64,000 bases of DNA from Bdellovibrionales bacterium. Its GTDB lineage: Bacteria; Bdellovibrionota; Bdellovibrionia; Bdellovibrionales; JAMPXM01. The DNA is taken from assembly GCA_016713885.1 (NCBI GenBank), contig JADJOF010000001.1, positions 434,001 to 498,000 on the forward strand, read 5' to 3'. A program made the position numbers and the translations under genes. Shown one piece after another: positions 10,292 to 19,284 of the stretch. The first letter of the stretch is position 1, and each line of letters opens with the position of its first letter. The notes under the pieces were generated by a model. It was not told where the DNA came from. It ran no database searches and saw only the letters and a list, made by a program, of their open reading frames with translations.

Positions 10292-10951
10292 GTGAAGTAC
10301 ATTACTTCCGCAATTGGCCGCAAACAGTTGATGGCGGTCACAGGCTTGGCCTGGAGTCTTTTTGTTTTGTCCCACATGGCGGCGAACCTGCTCATTTTGT
10401 TCGATGCTGAGGCATACAACAAATACAGCCACGCCCTGATCTCCAATCCCGCGATTTATCTCGCTGAAGCGGGACTTCTTCTGACGATTCTTGCTCACAT
10501 CGTGAACGGGATTCGCCTTACGATTGAGAACCGAAGTGCTCGTCCGCAAAAATACGCGATGCCGACAAACGGCGAGAAGGCGGCGCGCTTTCAGTCGAAG
10601 TGGATGGTGTATCACGGAACGCTGCTCGCTATTTTTCTGGTGTGGCATCTGCTGACCTTTAAGTTCGGCACTGTGTACATGGTGACTTACAACGGTGTTG
10701 AGATGCGAGACTTGCATCGGTTGGTTCTCGAGGTCTTCCAGGATCCAATGTATGTTGCCGGATATCTACTGTGCATGGTGGCGGTTGGTTTTCATTTGAG
10801 CCACGGCTTTTACTCTGCCTTTGCGTCACTTGGCCTTTCTCATCCGCGCTACATGTCGCTGATGAATAAGTTCGGCTATCTCTACGCACTCATCATCGCT
10901 GCGGGATTTATTTCGCAACCGATCTACGTTTATTGCATCGCAGTACGGTAA
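10292..10951 (+). CDS. sdhC: Succinate dehydrogenase cytochrome b558 subunit SdhC
   Basis: 219-residue membrane anchor of the b558 type (single large subunit, five predicted membrane helices), so no SdhD is needed. Start GTG at 10292 with AAAGGA upstream. Helices lie near residues 12-32, 53-72, 105-125, 153-172 and 193-213. Candidate heme-ligating histidines lie in or next to them: SHMAANL, AHIVNGIRL, VYHGTLL, VWHLLTF and GFHLSHGFYSAF. The subunit links FAD/Fe-S oxidation of succinate to the quinone pool. sdhA follows after 9 bases. Confidence 0.93.
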   Translation: MKYITSAIGRKQLMAVTGLAWSLFVLSHMAANLLILFDAEAYNKYSHALISNPAIYLAEAGLLLTILAHIVNGIRLTIENRSARPQKYAMPTNGEKAARFQSKWMVYHGTLLAIFLVWHLLTFKFGTVYMVTYNGVEMRDLHRLVLEVFQDPMYVAGYLLCMVAVGFHLSHGFYSAFASLGLSHPRYMSLMNKFGYLYALIIAAGFISQPIYVYCIAVR

Positions 10952-10960
10952 GGAGCCACC

Positions 10961-12895
10961 ATGTCTATCAAGCTTGATTCGAAAACCCCGTCAGGTCCGC
11001 TCGAAGAGAAATGGTCGAAGCATAAATTCGACATGAAGCTGGTGAACCCAGCGAATAAACGCAAGCACACGTTGATTGTAGTTGGCACCGGCCTGGCCGG
11101 GGCTTCGGCATCGGCGACGCTTGCCGAGCTCGGCTACAAAGTAAAAACGTTCTGTATTCATGAGTCGCCCCGCCGTGCGCACTCGATCGCCGCTCAGGGC
11201 GGTATCAACGCGGCGAAGAACTACCAAAATGATGGCGATTCTGTTTACCGTCTGTTCTACGACACGATTAAGGGTGGCGACTTCCGTGCTCGCGAAGGTA
11301 ACGTCTATCGTCTCGCTGAAATTTCACCGAACATTATCGATCAGTGTGTGGCTCAGGGCGTACCGTTTGCTCGTGAGTACGGCGGCGCATTGGCGAATCG
11401 CTCGTTTGGCGGCTCGCAGGTTTCGCGGACGTTCTATGCTCGCGGTCAAACAGGCCAACAGCTTTTGATTGGCGCCTACCAGGCGATGATGCGCCAAGTG
11501 GGTCTTGGCACTGTTGAGTTGAATTATCGTCGTGAGATGTTGGATCTCGTTGTTGTCGATGGTCAGGCGCGTGGGATCATCGTTCGCAACCTTGCGACGG
11601 GCGAGCTGGAATCACATTCGGCCGATGCGGTTATTTTGGCGACGGGCGGATACGGAAACGTATTTTACTTCTCGACGAACGCGAAAATGTCGAACGTCAC
11701 CGCTTCGTGGCGCGCGCACAAACAGGGCGCGGCTTTCGGTAACCCTTGCTTCACGCAGATTCACCCAACGTGCATTCCCTATTCTGGCGATCACCAGTCG
11801 AAACTCACGCTGATGTCGGAGTCATTGCGAAACGACGGGCGCTGCTGGGTGCCGAAACAAAAAGGCGACAAGCGTCCACCAGAGCAGATTCCCGATGAAG
11901 ATCGCGACTACTATCTCGAGCGCGTCTATCCAAGCTTTGGCAACCTGGCTCCACGCGACGTTTCTTCGCGTCAGGCGAAGTATCGTGTCGACGAGGGTCG
12001 CGGTGTTGGCCCATCGGGTGTCGCGGTTTATCTCGACTTCCGCGATGCGATTAATCGTGTGGGTAAGGCGGGTATTGAGCAGCGTTACGACAACCTGTTC
12101 GACATGTATGCAAAGATCACGGGTGACGACCCTTACAAAGTGCCGATGCGAATTTACCCGGCTGTACACTACACAATGGGCGGCTTGTGGGTTGACTACA
12201 ATCTGATGTCCACAATTCCAGGTTTGCATGTTTTGGGCGAAGCCAACTTCTCTGATCACGGTGCAAACCGTCTCGGTGCTTCGGCACTGATGCAGGGTCT
12301 TGCGGACGGATACTTTGTTATTCCGTACACAATCGGCCATTATCTCGCCGGCACATCGATTCCAAAAGTTGATGCCAACCACGATGCCTTCAAGGCGGCA
12401 AAGGCGGCAGCACAGGCTCGAATCGATGCACTGTTTGCTGTTAAGGGCGGCAAGACTGTTGATGATATCCATCGCCAGCTTGGCAACATCATGTGGGAGA
12501 AGGTCGGCATGGCTCGCAACAAGGCGGGCCTGCAGACGGCCGTTGGCGAGATCCAGAAACTGCGTGAGGAGTTTTGGCAGAACGTGCGTGTTTCTGGCGA
12601 CGCCAATAACCTCAATCCTGAACTTGAGAAGGCCGGTCGTTTGGCCGACTTCCTGGAGCTTGGCGAGTTGATGGCTACAGATGCTCTGGAGCGCAATGAG
12701 TCGTGTGGCGGCCACTTCCGCGAGGAGTTCCAAACTCCGGATAACGAGGCTCAGCGCGACGATGAAAATTACTGTCATGTATCGGCTTGGGAGTACACGG
12801 GTGACTCGAGCCTTAAAGGAAAGAAGAGCTGGCAGCTCCACAAAGAGTCGCTCACTTTCGAACGTATCAAGCTTGCAACCCGTAGCTACAAGTAA
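10961..12895 (+). CDS. sdhA: Succinate dehydrogenase/fumarate reductase flavoprotein subunit
   Basis: 644 residues. The FAD-binding fold begins at [12 protein letters not shown] (GTGLAG at 42-47). The covalent FAD histidine is expected at His74 in [11 protein letters not shown]. Active-site segments include [22 protein letters not shown] and [13 protein letters not shown], and the arginine in [14 protein letters not shown]. Length and sequence style fit the group found with b558-type SdhC (as in Bacteroidetes, Bacillus and Bdellovibrio) rather than the E. coli type. Cytoplasmic face of the membrane, citric-acid cycle and respiratory complex II. It lies between sdhC and sdhB with short gaps of 9 and 12 bases. 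Confidence 0.96.
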   Translation: MSIKLDSKTPSGPLEEKWSKHKFDMKLVNPANKRKHTLIVVGTGLAGASASATLAELGYKVKTFCIHESPRRAHSIAAQGGINAAKNYQNDGDSVYRLFYDTIKGGDFRAREGNVYRLAEISPNIIDQCVAQGVPFAREYGGALANRSFGGSQVSRTFYARGQTGQQLLIGAYQAMMRQVGLGTVELNYRREMLDLVVVDGQARGIIVRNLATGELESHSADAVILATGGYGNVFYFSTNAKMSNVTASWRAHKQGAAFGNPCFTQIHPTCIPYSGDHQSKLTLMSESLRNDGRCWVPKQKGDKRPPEQIPDEDRDYYLERVYPSFGNLAPRDVSSRQAKYRVDEGRGVGPSGVAVYLDFRDAINRVGKAGIEQRYDNLFDMYAKITGDDPYKVPMRIYPAVHYTMGGLWVDYNLMSTIPGLHVLGEANFSDHGANRLGASALMQGLADGYFVIPYTIGHYLAGTSIPKVDANHDAFKAAKAAAQARIDALFAVKGGKTVDDIHRQLGNIMWEKVGMARNKAGLQTAVGEIQKLREEFWQNVRVSGDANNLNPELEKAGRLADFLELGELMATDALERNESCGGHFREEFQTPDNEAQRDDENYCHVSAWEYTGDSSLKGKKSWQLHKESLTFERIKLATRSYK

Positions 12896-12907
12896 GAGGG
12901 GCCGAAC

Positions 12908-13681
12908 ATGGGTGGAACAAACGGAAAAAAGCTCAATCTTAAACTCAAAGTTTGGCGCCAGAAGAATTCGAAAGACGCAGGTCACTTCGAAGAGTACGAC
13001 GCCAAGGACATTTCAACGGATTGCTCGTTTCTCGAGATGCTTGATATCGTGAACAACAAGCTGATCCTTGAGGGCAAGGATCCAATCGCCTTCGATCACG
13101 ATTGCCGCGAAGGCATCTGTGGATCTTGTGGTATGACGATTAACGGAAATCCGCATGGAGCTGATCGCGGAACGACGGCATGTCAGTTACACATGCGCCG
13201 TTTCAATGACGGCGAGACCATCGTGATTGAACCATTCCGCGCGAAGGCGTTCCCAGTTTTAAAGGATCTGACGGTCGATCGTTCGGCGTTCGATAAGATT
13301 ATCCAATCAGGTGGCTTTGTATCGGTGAACACCGGCAGTGCTCCTGATGCGAATGCGCAGCTAGTGCCGAAGGAAAAAGCGGACCTCGCGTTCCATGCGG
13401 CAACCTGCATTGGCTGTGGCGCATGTGTGGCCGCCTGTGCGAACTCCTCGGCGATGCTCTTTACATCGGCGAAGATCTCGCACTTGGGCCTGTTGCCTCA
13501 AGGTGAGCCTGAGCGGGATCGTCGTGTATTGAAGATGATGGAAACGATGGAAGAGGCCGGCTTTGGCAATTGCTCGAATACGGGCGCTTGTTCGCTGGCT
13601 TGTCCGAAAGATATCCAGTTTGAGAACATCGCGAACCTCAACGCTGAGTTTTTGCGTGCCTCAATTCGTTCACGTGATTGA
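12908..13681 (+). CDS. sdhB: Succinate dehydrogenase/fumarate reductase iron-sulfur subunit
   Basis: 257 residues. The [2Fe-2S] ligands are Cys66, Cys71, Cys74 and Cys92 ([10 protein letters not shown] plus a later Cys). The C-terminal ferredoxin domain has [11 protein letters not shown] (167-177) and [13 protein letters not shown] (222-232), which ligate the [4Fe-4S] and [3Fe-4S] clusters. It wires SdhA to SdhC. The start ATG at 12908 follows AAGAGGGGCC. It is the last gene of sdhCAB, with a strong intrinsic terminator at 13774-13800. Confidence 0.96.
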   Translation: MGGTNGKKLNLKLKVWRQKNSKDAGHFEEYDAKDISTDCSFLEMLDIVNNKLILEGKDPIAFDHDCREGICGSCGMTINGNPHGADRGTTACQLHMRRFNDGETIVIEPFRAKAFPVLKDLTVDRSAFDKIIQSGGFVSVNTGSAPDANAQLVPKEKADLAFHAATCIGCGACVAACANSSAMLFTSAKISHLGLLPQGEPERDRRVLKMMETMEEAGFGNCSNTGACSLACPKDIQFENIANLNAEFLRASIRSRD

Positions 13682-13689
13682 CGATCGCC

Positions 13690-13747
13690 GGTGTCAGACT
13701 GACCAGTCTTTGATTAGAATCTAAGCTGGGTCTGATTTTCTGACACC
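13690..13747. repeat. 58-bp element with 9-bp terminal inverted repeats (REP/MITE-like)
   Basis: GGTGTCAGA at 13690-13698 is mirrored by TCTGACACC at 13739-13747. The interior has a second short dyad (AGACTG and CAGTCT). It lies directly after sdhB and before the terminator. No duplicated flank is visible and I found no second copy in this window, so mobility is not shown. Confidence 0.4.
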
Positions 13748-13773
13748 ACTCCAGGAAAATGTAAAACAGCGCG

Positions 13774-13800
13774 AAAGGCCCCGAAATAGGGGCCTTTTCT
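13774..13800 (+). terminator. Rho-independent terminator of sdhCAB
   Basis: A perfect stem AAAGGCCCC / GGGGCCTTT with loop GAAATA, followed by TCT. It lies about 90 bases after the sdhB stop and in the right orientation for sdhCAB. Confidence 0.85.
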
Positions 13801-14073
13801 CGTATTCCCACAGACTTTTCCACACCCCAGACCTTAAGACAGATTCTGTCAGAATCTATGACGCCCCACTGTATTTGAATCGCGATTTTGTGCCTGATGA
13901 CCGCTTTATTGCGATCTCACGGCTTCCACATTTTGAACGTCGCATCAATTTAACCAGACCCTCACACTTGCGAGTCACAGAAAGTGCGACGAACACCTCG
14001 AAATCTCATCACTTGTCCACAGCTTGAAAAAACACCCCAAGGTTCACCGAAACTAATCCGATAGGACGGTACT
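13801..14073. other. Non-coding region with a palindrome and DnaA-box-like 9-mers
   Basis: No gene seen. It contains the perfect palindrome AGATTCTG-T-CAGAATCT at 13841-13857. Two 9-mers differ from the DnaA box TTATCCACA by one base: TTTTCCACA (13816-13824) and TTGTCCACA (14013-14021). The two 9-mers are far apart and no dnaA or dnaN is near, so calling it an origin is not justified. The promoter of the following small gene should lie at its right end. Confidence 0.35.
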
Positions 14074-14346
14074 GTGAAGAGCCATGGAATGCCGACGCGA
14101 GTTGGAGACATGCTGAAGGAGCTTGGATTTAGGACCGATGCGCCGGAGTCGACTGGCCACGCCCTGATTCTGAATCTCATTCGATCGACCTACGGAGAAG
14201 CGGCAGCGCAAGAAGCAGCACGCGAACTTCTCCTTTTGCGGAATCGATCGTCAGCAAAATCGACCAGCGAGTTTAAAGAATCAGCTGTTGTTTCGGAAGC
14301 TTCTGAACCAATTCAGTTGAGCTTGTTTGATCGCAAGCTCGGTTAA
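14074..14346 (+). CDS. Small protein with a C-terminal beta-clamp-binding motif
   Basis: 90 residues, GTG start with AGGA eight bases upstream (an in-frame ATG lies five codons later). I do not recognise the family. The first 55 residues look helical and basic-acidic mixed (RVGDMLKELGFRTDAPES, LILNLIRSTYGEAAAQEAAREL). Then comes a low-complexity serine/alanine linker, and the protein ends in EPIQLSLFDRKLG. QLSLF at residues 81-85 matches the QL(S/D)LF consensus by which polymerases and other proteins dock on the DnaN sliding clamp. That a short protein has this exact motif on a flexible tail suggests a clamp-associated factor. It stands alone, followed by the subtilisin gene. Confidence 0.6.
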   Translation: MKSHGMPTRVGDMLKELGFRTDAPESTGHALILNLIRSTYGEAAAQEAARELLLLRNRSSAKSTSEFKESAVVSEASEPIQLSLFDRKLG

Positions 14347-14402
14347 TCCAGTCTAGAATAGGTCCGCCTAGCCCAAAACATGAGCAACTGCGATTTCTCC
14401 TC

Positions 14403-14423
14403 TTGGTACCATTTTGGAACCAA
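14403..14423 (+). promoter_or_regulatory. Leader hairpin before the subtilisin ribosome binding site
   Basis: TTGGTACC and GGAACCAA (one mismatch) flank a 5-base loop and end 5 bases before AAGGAGG. It could affect translation of the protease; no known element is recognised. Confidence 0.25.
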
Positions 14424-14441
14424 CGATCAAGGAGGATCGCA

Positions 14442-16055
14442 ATGAAGAAATCGCACGTGCGGCTCGTCGCTAGGATGGCGGCACTCGCACTCATTCTCAG
14501 TTTTTCATCATGGTCACAGTCAGAACAGAACGCCGTTCCGGGTGAGTACGTTGTGCAGATGTCACAGCCGGAGTTTAAAGTTCGTGGCTTTGAAGTGATT
14601 GAAGCGATTCACGCGGATCTCTTTCTCGTTCGCGACACGCTGGCTCGATCCAGTGGCGCCGCGATTGCGCGACTAAAAGAGGAGCACGGAGTTCAGATCG
14701 CTGAACCGAATCTGATCTATCGGACGAGCGCTGTTCCAAACGATCCCGACTATTCAGCGCTTTGGGGCCTTAAGAACAAAGGCGATGCCGACTCTGCAGG
14801 TCAGCAGGGTTTGTCTGGTGTCGATGTTGGTGCGGAGCGAGCTTGGGATCTCTCGACCGGATCGCGCTCGGTCCTTGTTGCGGTTATTGATACTGGCGTC
14901 GACTTTTCGCACCCCGACCTTGCCCCGCAGGCGTGGACAAACGACAGGGAGCTGAACGGCAAGCCCGGCGTCGATGATGATGGGAATGGACTTGTCGATG
15001 ATATCAACGGTTACAACTTTGCGAACAGCAAAGGCGATTCAACCGATGATAACGGACACGGATCGCACTGTGCGGGGACGATTGGCGCAAAGGGCAACGA
15101 CGGAAAAGGCCTCGTCGGTGTGAACTGGGATGTTCGCATCATGGCGGTTAAGTTCCTTGATAAAAGCGGCAGTGGGACGCTTGCCAATGCTGTGAAGTCG
15201 ATCGACTACGCGCGAACAATGGGTGCCAACATCATGAGTAACTCGTGGGGCGGCGGCAGCTACTCCGCCGTTCTTGAAAATGCGATTAAAGAATCGAGCA
15301 AGGCAGGCATTCTATTCACCGCGGCGGCGGGGAATGACGCCAATGACAACGATGCGAGGGCGTCGTATCCCGCCACCTACAATGTCGAAAACATTATCTC
15401 GGTTGCTGCGATCGACAACCGCGGCCAGCTCGCTAATTTTTCAAACTACGGCGCAAAAACAGTCCATGTTGCAGCGCCTGGCGTGAACATTGTGTCCACA
15501 GTACCCGGAGGATACGCGTCGTACTCGGGAACTTCGATGGCAACGCCTCACGTGACTGGTGTCGCGGCGCTGATGCTCGCCCGAAATCCATCGCTCACAT
15601 TTGCAGATATCAAGTCGATATTGATGAAACAGTCTCGCCCGCTCTACACTCTACATGGGCGCGTTGCTTCGGGTGGTGTCGCTGACGCCTACTATGCGAT
15701 GTCGGGCGACACGCCACCGTCCGATCCGAACGATCCAACGACGCTATCAAAAGTGTTCGCGTACCAGCTTGCGACGGCTCATCCCTACAAAGAGAACACC
15801 AAAATAGAAGAGACGATCCGTGTTCCAGGTGCGACAAAAATGGCGATTCGCTTTAGCCGTTTTGATACGGAATTGGCTTACGACGCTGTATCGTTCTACA
15901 CATCGGATGGCACTTACTTGGGTTCTATTAGCGGCAAGCAAACAGGACTTGTGACGTCGCCGCTGATTCACGGTGACACCGTGATCTTGAAGTTCGCATC
16001 GGATGAGTCGCTGAACTCCTACGGGTTTGACGTCGACGGCGTCCTTTACGAGTAA
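14442..16055 (+). CDS. Secreted subtilisin-like serine protease (S8) with C-terminal beta domain
   Basis: 537 residues from the ATG at 14442, which has a perfect AAGGAGG. Signal peptide, then an I9-type propeptide (GEYVVQMSQ ... GVQIAEPNLIYRT), then the S8 domain with Asp150 (VIDTGVD), His206 (NGHGSHCAGT), Asn298 (AAAGND) and Ser365 (GTSMATPH). An acidic loop (GVDDDGNGLVDDINGYNF) may bind calcium. The last 100 residues form a predicted beta sandwich (CUB or P-domain-like). It is probably secreted and self-processed. A related lipoprotein protease is encoded at 43657-44880. Two stem-loops follow the stop codon. Confidence 0.93.
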   Translation: MKKSHVRLVARMAALALILSFSSWSQSEQNAVPGEYVVQMSQPEFKVRGFEVIEAIHADLFLVRDTLARSSGAAIARLKEEHGVQIAEPNLIYRTSAVPNDPDYSALWGLKNKGDADSAGQQGLSGVDVGAERAWDLSTGSRSVLVAVIDTGVDFSHPDLAPQAWTNDRELNGKPGVDDDGNGLVDDINGYNFANSKGDSTDDNGHGSHCAGTIGAKGNDGKGLVGVNWDVRIMAVKFLDKSGSGTLANAVKSIDYARTMGANIMSNSWGGGSYSAVLENAIKESSKAGILFTAAAGNDANDNDARASYPATYNVENIISVAAIDNRGQLANFSNYGAKTVHVAAPGVNIVSTVPGGYASYSGTSMATPHVTGVAALMLARNPSLTFADIKSILMKQSRPLYTLHGRVASGGVADAYYAMSGDTPPSDPNDPTTLSKVFAYQLATAHPYKENTKIEETIRVPGATKMAIRFSRFDTELAYDAVSFYTSDGTYLGSISGKQTGLVTSPLIHGDTVILKFASDESLNSYGFDVDGVLYE

Positions 16056-16062
16056 GAGAATT

Positions 16063-16124
16063 CGAAGTTCTGCAAAGAACTTCGACGTTTCGATTAGAAA
16101 CCGTGTCGAGGAATTCGACACGGT
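16063..16124 (+). terminator. Two tandem perfect stem-loops after the subtilisin gene
   Basis: CGAAGTTC / GAACTTCG (16063-16084, loop TGCAAA) is followed by ACCGTGTCGA / TCGACACGGT (16100-16124, loop GGAAT). No strong T tract follows either, so they may stabilise the 3' end or aid factor-dependent termination. Confidence 0.45.
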
Positions 16125-16149
16125 GAAATGAAATGAGCTGTCTTTGAGA

Positions 16150-16162
16150 TCTCATTCTGAGA
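16150..16162. promoter_or_regulatory. Candidate operator TCTC-N5-GAGA, site 1
   Basis: TCTCATTCTGAGA, 62 bases before a gene for a periplasmic protein. Two similar palindromes occur at 53437-53449 and 61441-61453, also in non-coding DNA before envelope genes. Confidence 0.3.
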
Positions 16163-16224
16163 AACACCGAAAATCCTTCTGATTTGAATGGCAACCCATC
16201 CCTTAGCAAGGAATCCTGCAGGGG

Positions 16225-18384
16225 ATGGCAAAGACATACACTGTCCAAAAAATAGTCTCTGTTTCATGTAGCTTTGTACTGGGCCTGTTGGCGCATTCAC
16301 CGGATGTTGCCTACGCCGAAGACGCGATGTTCAGAGCCAATGGCCCCGTCGCGCTCTTTCCGCCTGTACCGTGGAAATTCGTGGGGCCCCTCAATCGCGA
16401 TCCAATCAGCGTGGCGCAGTGGGCGCGCGGTCAAGAATGTTCGTCTGGGGCTTCGCAGCGCCTGACTTTGTTCAACGTCGATATCGGATTGAGTGGGCCG
16501 CAGCGTCTTGTGCAGCGCTGGTTCACGAATGCGCATCGCCTTCAGGTGCTAGCCCCAGAGTCCGGCTTTGTTCTGATCAAAGCAGAGAGTGCAAACTCGA
16601 CAAGTGGCGTGCTTGCTTTTCCCGAGTCTGATCGTGCGATAACGCCAGCGTTGGGATGGATTGGCGGCGTGAAGGTTGTTTTGGTGGGAGAGGCCGCGTC
16701 AGCAAATGATTTGGTTTCGCTCGAAGCGGACCTTCGCGCAACACTGCGATCGATGCGCAAAGTGAGTGCGAGGAAGAGCCGTTCTCTCGATATGCCCTAT
16801 GTGCTTGCCGCAAAATCTTGGAACAAATCTTTAGCTGCTGAGCTGAAGCGCAATGCCGAGAACCAGCCGAATGCAAAAATGTCTTTGGCGTATGGGCACC
16901 TTAACGAAGCGTCAGGCTTTGTTCCGGCCGGTCAAGAATGGTTGCGCAAAGCCGCGCTCGAAGGCCACGGGCCCGCGCAGGCCGAACTGCTTCGTCTTTC
17001 TAGAGCCGAGATGCTGGCAGTCGGAATCGAAACAGAACAGCTCGCGACGTGGAGTGCGGAGCTTGCGGCCTCTGGGCATGTTGAAGAGCGCTTTATTGCG
17101 GCACTGAATCGTCCATTTGATCCAAATGAAACCACAGAACATCTTAAGTCGCTCGAGCCGCTGGTCAGTTGCGGTCACCGCGAGGCGAGATTGATATGGG
17201 CAAAGCATCTTGCAGAATCTTTCGACCAAAAGGAGCGCGGCGCTGGAAAGCGTCTGGTGATGCGCTTGATGCAGACACCGATGCTTGAGTCCGAGCTTCC
17301 AGTTTATGGACGGGTGCCAGTTAAGACATTTGCGTCAACACTGGCGACTTTGAAGAAAGCGGCGCTCTTGAAGGCCGCTTGCGTCGAAGAGCCTGACGCC
17401 GACCTATTTGTTAAAAAATCAGATTTCGCAATTCCAAAACAACGTCCAGTAGTGGCGGCCACGGTTTCGCTTCTTGAGTCAGACCCATTCCCGGAGTTGA
17501 GTGCGGCTCGTGAATTGGACAAGCTTGTGAATTCAGGCGATCGCAAGAAGTTGCGAAAGGCACAGCGGCTTGCTTGTGATTGGGCTGGCAGCGAAAAGGA
17601 CCGCGAAGAACTCATTGTCGAAGTGCGGGCACGACGCGACGGGTTTGGCCGGTGGAAGAGGTTTCGGACTTGTGATGCGGTGACGGACGGCAAGATGGTG
17701 GCCACGTGTGCGGAGCAAGAGAACCGACAGGCCAGCATAAACAATGAGGTCCAATTTCAAAAACTTCTTAGCCTTGCGGGCCCGGCTCGCACCGAGCAAC
17801 TTGTCGAGCTGCGTACACTTGCAACAGCCTATGGCGAGGCCATTTGGCGAGCGGCACAGGCCCGAGCGGAGGCAACGGAGCGGCGAGAAGTTGATCGTCT
17901 TCGCAATCAGGTTGAAGCAGAACTTGTCGGCATGGCAAAAGCGTTGCTGTCGAACGCTCTCGAGAGAGAGGTCGGCGAGGCATTGACGGCGAAACGACTG
18001 CTCGTGCTGCAGGCCGAAGGGGGCAGCGCCGACTTTGCGATCTTTCGTCAGCCGGCCTCGTCAGAATTTATGCGCCAGGAACAATTGCGTCTTGAGGCTC
18101 GCATGACCGAGACAATGAAGGCAATAGATGAGGCCGATCGAGACGATTTGAATACGGAGTTTAAAAAACAAGTGAAGCAGGCCATGAAAGCGTGGGCGCA
18201 ATACAAGACGAAATTTGAGACCTTGAGCGCTCAAGTGCAGTCTGATCCCGCTGTCTCAGAGCAATCGACCGATGCCCGATTCGCGGCGACAGTTTGGTTC
18301 TATGTTGCGGGGATCGATCGGCTGGAGCAGTTGCGCGACCGAGAAATGGGCCGAGCACAAAACCTTGATATCACCGACCTCTAG
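16225..18384 (+). CDS. Large periplasmic protein of unknown function with Sel1-like and LprI-like segments
   Basis: 719 residues with a signal peptide (cleavage near AYA). I do not recognise the whole protein. Residues about 222-260 (YGHLNEASGFVPAGQEWLRKA, LEGHGPAQAELLRLS) resemble one or two Sel1/TPR repeats. Residues about 470-550 have the spacing of LprI/DUF1311 domains: Cys, then TCAEQENRQASINNEV, then a helical stretch ending in TAYGEAIWRAAQ. A long charged helical region follows, probably coiled coil. DUF1311 proteins include inhibitors of lysozyme and periplasmic proteins of unknown role; function here is inference. The ATG at 16225 follows GCAGGGG. Convergent with the hydrolase gene, 7 bases apart. 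Confidence 0.7.
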   Translation: MAKTYTVQKIVSVSCSFVLGLLAHSPDVAYAEDAMFRANGPVALFPPVPWKFVGPLNRDPISVAQWARGQECSSGASQRLTLFNVDIGLSGPQRLVQRWFTNAHRLQVLAPESGFVLIKAESANSTSGVLAFPESDRAITPALGWIGGVKVVLVGEAASANDLVSLEADLRATLRSMRKVSARKSRSLDMPYVLAAKSWNKSLAAELKRNAENQPNAKMSLAYGHLNEASGFVPAGQEWLRKAALEGHGPAQAELLRLSRAEMLAVGIETEQLATWSAELAASGHVEERFIAALNRPFDPNETTEHLKSLEPLVSCGHREARLIWAKHLAESFDQKERGAGKRLVMRLMQTPMLESELPVYGRVPVKTFASTLATLKKAALLKAACVEEPDADLFVKKSDFAIPKQRPVVAATVSLLESDPFPELSAARELDKLVNSGDRKKLRKAQRLACDWAGSEKDREELIVEVRARRDGFGRWKRFRTCDAVTDGKMVATCAEQENRQASINNEVQFQKLLSLAGPARTEQLVELRTLATAYGEAIWRAAQARAEATERREVDRLRNQVEAELVGMAKALLSNALEREVGEALTAKRLLVLQAEGGSADFAIFRQPASSEFMRQEQLRLEARMTETMKAIDEADRDDLNTEFKKQVKQAMKAWAQYKTKFETLSAQVQSDPAVSEQSTDARFAATVWFYVAGIDRLEQLRDREMGRAQNLDITDL

Positions 18385-18391
18385 CGCGTTG

Positions 18392-19279
18392 CTAGTACAT
18401 GTGCTGCTGAAGGAACTTTTCAGTGCGCAGATTGACGAACTCAGGAAGGTCGAGCTGCGTGCAATGTGATCCGTAAGGAACGCGCAGCAATTCAGAGCCG
18501 CGGATCTTGCGATGCATCTCGTATTGATGGGCCGCCGGCGTGACGCCGTCCTTGCTGCCGCTGATGATGAGCGTCGGGGCGTTAATTTTTTCCAAAACGG
18601 CCGTGCCGTCGTAGTCCATCATCTCCTCAAAAAGAGTCATGAAGATTTCGATATCGAGCGAAGCCACGCCCCGAGTGTAGACCTCGATATCTTTGATGCT
18701 CGTCAGATTGAGATTGAATCCGCCGGCCAGCGCCGCGAGTGGAATTGAGAGCGGATTGGTGACAGCGGCCCTCCAGAGCTGAGTGATCGGCGTCGGCGCG
18801 AGCTTGTATCCTTCTTGGAAGGCGCGAAAGACGCGACCGATGGTCTCTGGTCCTAGAATTGATCCGAACATGCCGTGGATGGGATTTTTGGCGAAGCCGT
18901 TGATGAACACCAGATTGCTCACCGTTTCGGGGTAGAGATCATAGTAGCGGAGCAAGAGCTGAACGCCGTAGCTATGGCCCCAGAATGAAGCCTGTTTTAA
19001 ATCGAGGTGGGTCATGAGCGCGCGAACGTCTTTTACAAGAGCATCCACCGAAAGCTCGGAGTGATCGGCAGGGGTTCCCGAGCTGTGGTGTCCACGGTAA
19101 TCGAAAACGATGACCCGATAGTTTTGCGAGAAGTAGCGAATTTGATGGATCCAGTGATTGGTGAGGCAGGCCAGGCCATAACAGAGGATGATTGGTTTTC
19201 CGGCACCGCGCTCTTCATAGTAGATCGATGTGCCGTCATAACTCTCAAAAGTGCCAGTGCGTTTTGCGATCTCGATCAT
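18392..19279 (-). CDS. Alpha/beta hydrolase
   Basis: 295 residues. Fold landmarks are the oxyanion strand PIILCYGLACLTNHW, the nucleophile elbow GHSYG (Ser103), the acid in ISGSKDGVTP and the catalytic His in PYGSHCTQLDLPEF. A helical cap lies between (about residues 130-210). The substrate is not predictable; esterase or lactonase-like activity is possible. The ATG at 19279 has GGAG about nine bases upstream. It lies 5 bases downstream of the FHA-domain gene on the same strand, suggesting a two-gene operon. Confidence 0.85.
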   Translation of the reverse strand: MIEIAKRTGTFESYDGTSIYYEERGAGKPIILCYGLACLTNHWIHQIRYFSQNYRVIVFDYRGHHSSGTPADHSELSVDALVKDVRALMTHLDLKQASFWGHSYGVQLLLRYYDLYPETVSNLVFINGFAKNPIHGMFGSILGPETIGRVFRAFQEGYKLAPTPITQLWRAAVTNPLSIPLAALAGGFNLNLTSIKDIEVYTRGVASLDIEIFMTLFEEMMDYDGTAVLEKINAPTLIISGSKDGVTPAAHQYEMHRKIRGSELLRVPYGSHCTQLDLPEFVNLRTEKFLQQHMY

Positions 19280-19284
19280 AACGG

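Noticed and set aside
11822..12985. Long open frame of 387 codons on the minus strand inside sdhA/sdhB
   Set aside because: It lies wholly antisense to two clearly identified genes, has no ribosome binding site and its sequence looks like reverse-frame translation.
13801..14073. Possible replication origin from DnaA-box-like 9-mers
   Set aside because: Only two near matches far apart, no AT-rich unwinding region, no dnaA, dnaN or parAB nearby.
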